This document shows, piece by piece, positions 57,125-64,000 of a stretch of DNA of 64,000 bases. The notes beneath the pieces are model-generated. The model searched no databases. It saw only the letters and a program-made list of their open reading frames with translations, and was not told where the DNA came from. Source of the stretch: Luteibacter sp. 9135. GTDB taxonomy: Bacteria; Pseudomonadota; Gammaproteobacteria; Xanthomonadales; Rhodanobacteraceae. The stretch is taken from positions 1,178,001-1,242,000 of the forward strand of contig NZ_JQNB01000001.1 of the NCBI RefSeq assembly GCF_000745005.1, given 5' to 3'. The stretch's first letter is position 1, and each line of letters begins with the position of its first letter. The translations under genes and the position numbers were made by a program.

Positions 57125-60100
57125 ATGAATCGCATTTATCGCCTGTGCTGGAACGTCGCCACCTCACAGTGGGTGGCCGCCAGTGAACTCGCCCGTGGCA
57201 GCCGCCCCGCCGTAACGGGTACGACAACCCGGACAGGCAGCCCTCGGACATCGTCGATCGCACTGGCCATTGCCCTGGCGCTGGGCGCCGGCGTGGTGCA
57301 TGCCGGCCAGACCGGCGGCCAGGTGGCCGCGGGCGTGGGCACGATCCACCAGGACGGCTCTGTCACCACGGTCAACCAGACCAGCCAGCGTCTGTCGCTG
57401 AACTGGCAGAGCTTCGACATCGGTGCGAACGAGACGGTCAACTTCGTGCAGCCGGGCCGTGATGCCATCGCGGTGAATCGGATCCTCGGCAACAAGGCAT
57501 CCGACATCTACGGCCACCTCAACGCCAACGGGCAGGTGTGGCTGATCAATCCCAACGGCGTGCTGTTCGGGGAAGGCGCGCAGGTGAACGTGGGCGGCCT
57601 GGTGGCCTCCACGCTCGACACCTCCGACGACGCTCCCGGAACCTCGTTGCGCCGTTTCAGCGGCGACGGCAAGGGCAGCATCGTCAACAAGGGCAGCCTG
57701 CGTGCTGCCAGCGGTGGTTACATCGCCCTGCTGGGCAATACCGTCTCCAACCAGGGGACGGTGTCGGCGCAGCTGGGTACGGTGGCCATGGGTGGTGGCA
57801 GCGCCGTGACCCTGACCTTCGACGGCAGCCGCCTGATGCACCTGCAGGTGGACCGCAGCACGCTGGATAACCTGGTGGAAAACCGCCAGCTGGTGCAGGC
57901 CGATGGCGGCCGGGTGTTCATGACCGCCGGCGCGGCGGATTCGCTGCTGGCCAGCACGGTGAACAACACCGGCGTGGTACGCGCGCAGACGGTCGAGAAC
58001 CGCCACGGCCAGATCGTCCTGCTGGGCGGTATGGCCGCCGGCCATGTCGAGGTGGCCGGCACGTTGGACGCCAGCGCCCCGCACGGCGGCGACGGCGGCA
58101 GCATCGAGACGTCCGGCGCCTTCGCCCACATCGGCGCGGCCACCATCACCGCCGCCGCGCCCAAGGGCACCGCGGGCGCGTGGCTGGTCGATCCGTACGA
58201 CCTGACCATCGACAGCACGGCAGCCGGCACGATAGCCAGCACCCTCAACGGCGGCACCAGCGTCACCGAGCAGACCACCGCCACGGGTGCCAGCGGCGCC
58301 GGCGTGCAGAACGCCTCCGGTGCCGGTGACATCACCGTCAACGCCCCGATCAGCTGGAATAACGCCTCGGCCACGCTCACGCTGGACGCGTACCGCGCGG
58401 TGAACGTCAACAGCGCGATCACCGGCGCGGGCACCGTGGTCATCAAGGCCAACGGCAACGGCGGCAACGGCAACATCACGCTGGGCAGCTCGGGCACGAT
58501 CGCCGGTGGCGCGGGCGTCACGCTCACGGCCGCGAACAACTTCGTCAACAACGCGGGCTCCGCCGCGCTCTCCTCGGCCTCCGGCACGTGGCGCGTCTAC
58601 TCCGCCAGCCCGTCGACGGACACCCGCGGCGGCCTCACGCCGCAGTTCATCCAGTACAACGCGACACCCGGCACCACGGTGCAGGGCGCGGGCAACGGTT
58701 TCCTCTACGCGCTGGCGCCCACCGTGGCGATCACCGGCCTGACCGGTACGGTGGAGAAAACCTACAACGGCACGACGTCCGCGTCGCTGGCCGATGCCAA
58801 CTTCAGCAAGACCGGCCTCGTCGACGGCAACACGATGGCTGTCGTGAGCGGCACCTACGCCGGCAAGGATGCGGCCAGCGGCATCCAGGTGACTGCACCC
58901 TCGGCCACCTCGGCCTACACGTTCACCGACGCCACGGGTGCGGTGCCCGTCTATGGGTACACCGTGACCGGCACCGGACGGACCGCCGCCATCGGCGTCA
59001 TCGATCCGCGACAGCTCGGCATCGCCATCGTCAACAACCCGACCAAGACGTACAACGGCACGCGCACCGCGACGCTGGTGGCCGGCAACTACCAGACCAG
59101 CGGACTGGTGTCGGGCGAGGGCATCAGCTTCAGCCAGCCCAACAGCGTGGCCTACGACGCGGCCAGCGCCGGCGCCACCAACGTCACCGCCAACTTCGTG
59201 GCCTCCAATTTCGTGGCCGCCAACGGCACGAAGCTGTCCAACTACGTGCTGCCCAGCGTCGCCACGGGCATGGGTACGATCAACAAGGCCAAGGTCCAGC
59301 TGTCCGGCCTGATCGGCACCGACAAGACCTACGACGGCAGCACGGCCGACACGCTCGACATCTCGCACGCCACCATTTTCGGTGTGATCTCGGGTGACAC
59401 GGCGGATGCCACGCTCGATACCGCCGCCGGCAGCGGCGCGTTTGCCGATGCCAACGTCGGCAACGGCAAGGCGGTGGGAGCCATCGGCTTCCGGCTGGCC
59501 GGCAACAAGGCCTCCAACTACGACCTTGTGCTGCCGACGGACATCACTGCGGCGATCACGCCGCGCACCCTGACAATCCAGGGCGTGTCGGCCACGGGCA
59601 AGGCGTACGACGCGACGACCTCGGCGGCGCTTGCGCTCGCCAACCCGCAGCTGATGAACCTGGTGGCCGCCGACCAGGGCGCCATCTCGCTGGTGACCAC
59701 CGGTGCCACCGGCAACTTTGCCACGAAGAACGTCGGCACCGGCATCGCCGTGGCCGCGAGCGGTTTCTCGCTGGCCGGCAACAGCCTGGGCAACTACACC
59801 CTCACCCAGCCCGCCGGCCTGACGGCGGACATCACGCCGCGCCGCCTCGACCTGTCCATCGTCAACAACCCCACGCGTACCTACAACGGCACCACCACCG
59901 CCAACCTCGCCGAGAGCAATGTGCAGGTGGCCGGGCTTCAGGGGGGCGAGACCGCCAGCGTGAAGCAGGCATCGTCGGCGTCCTACGATAGCGCCAACGC
60001 CGGTGCGCGCACGGTCACCGCATGGCTCGAAGGGTCCGACTTCACGCTGGGCAACGGCGCGTCGCTGTCCAACTACACCTTCGACAGCACCGTCGTCGGT

Positions 60101-63100
60101 GCCGGCAGCATCGCGCAGGCACCGCTGACCTGGACCATCGTCGGCAACCCCGCGAAGCAGTACGACGGCACCACGGCGGCGACGCTCGACACGAACAACT
60201 ACCGGGTCTACGGGTTCATCGCCGGCGAAGGCGCCACGGTGACGCAGACCGCCGGCACCTACAGCGACAAGGACGTAGGCACGCGCGGCGTCACGGCCAC
60301 CGTGGGTAGCGGCGACTTCGCCGCCACGGGCGGCACGCTGCTCTCCAACTATGTGCTGCCGACCAGCATCAGCGGCTACGGCACGATCACCCCGCGCGAC
60401 CTGGGTGCGCTGTCGGTGGTGATCAGCGGGCACCCGACCCGGGCCTACGACGGCACCACCGTTGCCACCCTGATCGCCGGCAGCGCCAACAGCAGTGGCG
60501 ATTACACCCTCACGGTGAACGATTCCTCCAAAGCGTTCGCGCCCGGCGAAGGCGTCTACATCACCAAGACCACGGGTACCTACGCCAGCAAGAACGTCGG
60601 CAAGCAGCCGGTGTCGGTGTCGCTGGCCGACAGCGACTACACCCCGTACGGCGGCACCAGCTTGTCCAACTACACGCCGCTGCCGACCTCGGCGTACGGC
60701 ACGGGCGAGATCACCCCGGCGCAGCTGACCGCGGCGATCATCAACACGCCGACCAAGGTCTACAACGGCACCACGTACATGTCGCTGGCGGCCACGGATT
60801 ACGCCATCTCCGGTTTCGCCAACAACGAAGGCGCACAGATCGTGCCGTCCAAGCTGGTCGCGTTCGATACGAAGAACGTAGGCACCGGAAAAACCATCAC
60901 GGCGCAGATGGCGACCACGTCCTATCTGGCCAACGCGGGTACGGACCTGTCCAACTACACGCTGGACTTCACCGCCGAAGGCCCGGGATCGATCACGGCT
61001 GCGCCGCTGTACATCCTGGGTGTATCGGCGCAGAACAAGACCTACGACACGACCGCCGCGGCCACGCTCAATAGTGCCGGGGCATCGCTGCTGGGTCTGG
61101 TCTCCACCGACACCGATACCGGCAAGGTCACGCTGGCCAAGGGCACCACCGGCACCTTCGCCACCGGCGATGCCGGTACCGGCATCGCCGTAACGCCGAG
61201 CGGCTTCTCGATCTCCGGCAGCGAAGCGGGCAACTATGCGTTGCAGCCGTTGACCGGCCTTACCGCCACCATCAGTCCGTATACGCTGTCGATCAGCGGT
61301 GTCTCGGCCGTCAACAAGGTCTACGACGCCACGACCGCGATCGGCCTGGATACGAGCAACGGGGCCCTGCACGGTGTGTTCGCCAGCGACGCGGGCAACG
61401 TGGCGCTGGATACCTCCAGCGCCGGCGGCAGCGTGCGCTCGGCGAACGCCATCTCGGGCCAGGCGGTCACCGTCTCCGGGCTGGGGCTGAGCGGTAGCCG
61501 TTCCGCCAATTACCGCGTGGACCAGGTCAGTGGTCTGACTGCCGATATCGCCAAGCGCACGGTGACCGCGTCGATCACTGGTAACCCGACCAAGCCGTAC
61601 GACGGTTCGAATTCCGTCACGCTGCTTGCTTCCGACTACACGCTTAATGGTTTCGTCGGCATGCAGAGCGCGACCATTCCGCAGTCGTCGACGGCGAACT
61701 ACCTCGACGTGAACGCAGGCAGCAACGTCGGCCTGAGCTCCACGCTCTCGGTCTCGGACTTCGTCGCCGGCAGCAACACCAACCTGGCCAACTACAGCCT
61801 GCCCACCGCCGCCAGCGGCACGCGGGGCACGATCACGCCGTTCATCGTCAACCTCATGGGTACGCGCGTCTACGACGCCACCGTGCATGCCGATGCGTCG
61901 CTGTTCACCAGCGGCGGCACCGTGGCCGGCGTCAACGGCGAGACACTGACGCTGACCGGCTCCGGCAACCTGGTGACGAAGAACGTGGGCGCGCAGCGCG
62001 CGTTCGCCGACTTCGGCACGCTGGCACTGGGCGGTAACGGTGGCAGTACCGCCAGCAACTACACGCTGGCCGGCGGCATCGATTGGGTGACGATCACCCC
62101 GGCCGCGCTCACCGTCATCAATACCACCGCGGCGGACAAGGTGTACGACGGCAACACCGTGGCGCAGCTCAGCGGTGCACAGCTGGCCGGTGTGCTCGGC
62201 AGTGACACCGTGAGCCTTGATGGCGCGACCACGACGACAGGCACGTTCGCCAGCAAGAACGTCGGCACGCGCAACGTCACCACCGCCATGCAGGTCACCG
62301 GCAGCGACGCCGCCAACTACGTCGTGGTGCAGCCCACCGGAATCTCGGCGGCGATCACGCCCAAGGCCATCACGGCCACGGCCACCGCGCAAAACAAGCA
62401 GTACGACGGCACCACCGCCGCGACCACGGCGCTGGCCTCGTCGGGCGTGGTGACCGGCGACAACGTGACGTTCGCCGATACGTCCAGCACGTTCGACGGC
62501 AAGGACGTGGCCAATGGCCGCACCGTCACCGTGTCCGGCATCACGGCCGGCGGCGGTGACGCCGGCAACTACTCGCTGGGCAATACCAGCGCCACTACCA
62601 CGGCCAACATCACGCCGCGCGTGCTCACGCTGACTGGCAGCCGCGTCTACGACGCCGGCACGTCTGCGGCGGCGAGCACCCTGGTGCTGGGCAACCTGGT
62701 ATCCGGCGAGTCGCTCGTACTGGGCGGTGCCGGCACGCTGGGCAGCAAGAACGTCGGCGTGTACCGCAATGGCTCCGGTTTCGATAACACCGGACTGACC
62801 CTTGCCGACAACGCCGGTCTTGCTTCCAACTACACGCTGGCCGGCGGCGCCGATCGCTACACGGTGACCAAGGCGGCGCTGACCGTGAGCGGCACGACGG
62901 CGGCGAGCAAGATCTACAACGGCAACCGCGACGCGGCCCTGACGGGCTCGCAGCTCAACGGCGTGCTGGGCAGCGACGACGTCAGCATGACCAACGCGGC
63001 GCTGGGCACGTTCGACACCAAGAACGTCGGCACCAACAAGGTGGTCACCATCGCCATCGGCCTTGCTGGCGGCGACATGGGCAACTACAGCCTGTCGCAG

Positions 63101-64000
63101 CCGACCAACGTGCGCGCGGACATCACGGCGAAGTCGATCGCCGTGACCGCGACGGGCGTCGACAAGGTCTACGACGGCACCACGGCGTCCGCCGCCACAT
63201 TGGGCAGCAGCGACGTCGCCACCGGCGACAGCGTGAGCTTCAGCGCCGGCACCAATACGTTCGATACCAAGGATGTCGGTACCGGCAAGACGGTGTCGCT
63301 GACGGGCATCGTTGCCAGTGGCACCGATGCGGCCAATTACACCCTGGCCAATACCACGACCACCACCTCGGCTGCGGTCACGCCCTTCGTCATCAACCTG
63401 ACCGGCACGCGCGTGTACGACCGTACCACCGCCGTGGCGGCGACGTTGTTCGGCAGCAACGGCGTGCTGAATGGCGCCAACGGCGAGACGCTGACGTTGG
63501 GTGGCAGCGGTGTCACCAACGCGAAGAACGTGGGCACCTACAACCGGGCCGCCAACGGCACGGGCACGTTGTCGCTGGGCACCCTGGCGTTGACCGGCAA
63601 CGGCGGCGCCAGCGCGGGCAATTACACCCTGACCGGCGGTGTGGATCGCCTCACCATCACGCCGTACGCGCTCACCGTGGCTGCCACGGGCGTGGACAAG
63701 GTCTACGACGCCAACCGCAATGCGACCGTCACCCTGGCTTCCGGTGGGGTGTTCACGGGCGACACGGTGAACCTGGCGTACGGCACGGCGCTGTTCGGCG
63801 ACAAGAATGCCGGCACCGGCAAGACCGTGTCCGTCGGTGGCATCGCCGCCTCGGGTGCGGACGCCGCCAACTACACGGTCAACACCACCGCCAGCACCAC
63901 GGCCACCATCACGCCGAAGGCCATCGCCGGCAGCATCGTGGCGGACGGCCGCGCCTACGACACCACCACGAACGCGACCACCCACGGCAGCCTGTCCGGT
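57125..64000 (+). CDS. Giant two-partner-secretion adhesin (TpsA) with YDG repeats, 3' end outside window
   Basis: An exoprotein open from ATG 57125 (AAGG eight bases upstream) to the window edge, 2,292 codons with no stop. The N-terminus MNRIYRLCWNVATSQWVAAS with ELARG is the extended signal peptide region of autotransporter/TPS proteins. The signal helix IALAIALALGAGVVHA follows. The TPS haemagglutination domain (about 65-330) contains QSFDIGANETVNFVQPG and INPNGVLFGEGAQ, the NPNG motif recognised by the TpsB transporter. From about residue 545 the chain is tandem YDG/MBG-type repeats. No TpsB gene is in the window; it may lie just downstream. The role, cell-surface adhesion or biofilm, is inferred from the family. 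Confidence 0.92.
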   Translation, partial: MNRIYRLCWNVATSQWVAASELARGSRPAVTGTTTRTGSPRTSSIALAIALALGAGVVHAGQTGGQVAAGVGTIHQDGSVTTVNQTSQRLSLNWQSFDIGANETVNFVQPGRDAIAVNRILGNKASDIYGHLNANGQVWLINPNGVLFGEGAQVNVGGLVASTLDTSDDAPGTSLRRFSGDGKGSIVNKGSLRAASGGYIALLGNTVSNQGTVSAQLGTVAMGGGSAVTLTFDGSRLMHLQVDRSTLDNLVENRQLVQADGGRVFMTAGAADSLLASTVNNTGVVRAQTVENRHGQIVLLGGMAAGHVEVAGTLDASAPHGGDGGSIETSGAFAHIGAATITAAAPKGTAGAWLVDPYDLTIDSTAAGTIASTLNGGTSVTEQTTATGASGAGVQNASGAGDITVNAPISWNNASATLTLDAYRAVNVNSAITGAGTVVIKANGNGGNGNITLGSSGTIAGGAGVTLTAANNFVNNAGSAALSSASGTWRVYSASPSTDTRGGLTPQFIQYNATPGTTVQGAGNGFLYALAPTVAITGLTGTVEKTYNGTTSASLADANFSKTGLVDGNTMAVVSGTYAGKDAASGIQVTAPSATSAYTFTDATGAVPVYGYTVTGTGRTAAIGVIDPRQLGIAIVNNPTKTYNGTRTATLVAGNYQTSGLVSGEGISFSQPNSVAYDAASAGATNVTANFVASNFVAANGTKLSNYVLPSVATGMGTINKAKVQLSGLIGTDKTYDGSTADTLDISHATIFGVISGDTADATLDTAAGSGAFADANVGNGKAVGAIGFRLAGNKASNYDLVLPTDITAAITPRTLTIQGVSATGKAYDATTSAALALANPQLMNLVAADQGAISLVTTGATGNFATKNVGTGIAVAASGFSLAGNSLGNYTLTQPAGLTADITPRRLDLSIVNNPTRTYNGTTTANLAESNVQVAGLQGGETASVKQASSASYDSANAGARTVTAWLEGSDFTLGNGASLSNYTFDSTVVGAGSIAQAPLTWTIVGNPAKQYDGTTAATLDTNNYRVYGFIAGEGATVTQTAGTYSDKDVGTRGVTATVGSGDFAATGGTLLSNYVLPTSISGYGTITPRDLGALSVVISGHPTRAYDGTTVATLIAGSANSSGDYTLTVNDSSKAFAPGEGVYITKTTGTYASKNVGKQPVSVSLADSDYTPYGGTSLSNYTPLPTSAYGTGEITPAQLTAAIINTPTKVYNGTTYMSLAATDYAISGFANNEGAQIVPSKLVAFDTKNVGTGKTITAQMATTSYLANAGTDLSNYTLDFTAEGPGSITAAPLYILGVSAQNKTYDTTAAATLNSAGASLLGLVSTDTDTGKVTLAKGTTGTFATGDAGTGIAVTPSGFSISGSEAGNYALQPLTGLTATISPYTLSISGVSAVNKVYDATTAIGLDTSNGALHGVFASDAGNVALDTSSAGGSVRSANAISGQAVTVSGLGLSGSRSANYRVDQVSGLTADIAKRTVTASITGNPTKPYDGSNSVTLLASDYTLNGFVGMQSATIPQSSTANYLDVNAGSNVGLSSTLSVSDFVAGSNTNLANYSLPTAASGTRGTITPFIVNLMGTRVYDATVHADASLFTSGGTVAGVNGETLTLTGSGNLVTKNVGAQRAFADFGTLALGGNGGSTASNYTLAGGIDWVTITPAALTVINTTAADKVYDGNTVAQLSGAQLAGVLGSDTVSLDGATTTTGTFASKNVGTRNVTTAMQVTGSDAANYVVVQPTGISAAITPKAITATATAQNKQYDGTTAATTALASSGVVTGDNVTFADTSSTFDGKDVANGRTVTVSGITAGGGDAGNYSLGNTSATTTANITPRVLTLTGSRVYDAGTSAAASTLVLGNLVSGESLVLGGAGTLGSKNVGVYRNGSGFDNTGLTLADNAGLASNYTLAGGADRYTVTKAALTVSGTTAASKIYNGNRDAALTGSQLNGVLGSDDVSMTNAALGTFDTKNVGTNKVVTIAIGLAGGDMGNYSLSQPTNVRADITAKSIAVTATGVDKVYDGTTASAATLGSSDVATGDSVSFSAGTNTFDTKDVGTGKTVSLTGIVASGTDAANYTLANTTTTTSAAVTPFVINLTGTRVYDRTTAVAATLFGSNGVLNGANGETLTLGGSGVTNAKNVGTYNRAANGTGTLSLGTLALTGNGGASAGNYTLTGGVDRLTITPYALTVAATGVDKVYDANRNATVTLASGGVFTGDTVNLAYGTALFGDKNAGTGKTVSVGGIAASGADAANYTVNTTASTTATITPKAIAGSIVADGRAYDTTTNATTHGSLSG
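58745..64000 (+). repeat. About twenty tandem YDG-type repeats within the adhesin
   Basis: Each unit holds a [KR]xY[DN]GTTxAxL-like core, a KNVGT-like loop and an SNYxL end. Cores start near 58760, 59046, 59328, 59604, 59877, 60159, 60441, 60759, 61038, 61317, 61590, 61866, 62139, 62397, 62643, 62910, 63168, 63411, 63702 and 63954. The spacing is about 280 bases for the first twelve and about 255 afterwards. Two unit types alternate in the right half (RVYD with GGxxT or KVYDGTT with TGD). Confidence 0.85.

Noticed and set aside
57164..63985. A 2,273-codon open frame on the minus strand across the adhesin gene
   Set aside because: It is a shadow of biased codons in the plus-strand repeats: it has no start context or recognisable domain, and its translation is His/Arg/Val/Gly-rich. 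The plus strand has an ESPR signal and TPS domain.

Overview
The window is GC-rich gammaproteobacterial chromosome, most like the Xanthomonadales family Rhodanobacteraceae (Luteibacter/Dyella-type). The evidence is the gene content: an amino-sugar system with NagB-II, NagQ, NagR and NagP types as described in xanthomonads, a complete Entner-Doudoroff operon, an Oar-like TonB receptor, GTAGGAGC-type palindromic repeats, and a YDG-repeat two-partner adhesin. This is inference from protein families; no rRNA or tRNA gene was seen.

Region 1 (1-18.2 kb) handles sugar and amino-sugar catabolism. A leftward nagQ-nagB-II pair faces a rightward zwf-pgl-edd-eda operon across a spacer with four phased TGGTA repeats. 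After palindromic repeats come two leftward transporters (DMT and MHS/ProP type). Next is a GlcNAc-type cluster: a LacI regulator and a FucP-family permease read leftward, while a glucokinase-type kinase, a TonB-dependent receptor and a GH20 lipoprotein hexosaminidase read rightward. A perfect LacI-type palindrome lies between the two arms. Together these genes would take chitin or GlcNAc oligomers through the outer membrane, trim them, import and phosphorylate the sugar, and feed the Entner-Doudoroff route.

Region 2 (18.2-26 kb) holds a long-form Lhr helicase (leftward), a GH3 beta-glucosidase and an outer-membrane transporter-like protein.

Region 3 (26-38.3 kb) is the accessory part. A 1,821-residue secreted Rhs/YD-repeat protein with C-terminal fibronectin-like repeats is followed by a separate short secreted protein carrying the Rhs core and an AT-richer unknown tip, then by an overlapping candidate immunity gene. 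Downstream lie an IS5-like transposase remnant, several small unrecognised genes, an intact IS3-family element with a 4-bp target duplication, a frameshifted membrane-protein gene and a heptanucleotide tandem repeat. This looks like a polymorphic-toxin tail.

Region 4 (38.3-57 kb) is mostly envelope and housekeeping. It contains an mprF-virJ/acvB-like pair (lysyl-phosphatidylglycerol synthesis and probable hydrolysis), an LTA-synthase-like sulfatase-fold enzyme, pirin, an LLM flavin oxidoreductase, a PIN protein, several conserved unknowns, a PepSY-TM protein with a Fur-box-like core, a YihG-like acyltransferase, a three-domain LigD, a lone fimbrial-type protein and copAB.

Region 5 (57-64 kb) is the start of a giant two-partner-secretion adhesin with an ESPR signal, a TPS domain and about twenty YDG repeats. 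It is open at the right edge and preceded by a perfect TGTGA-N6-TCACA site.
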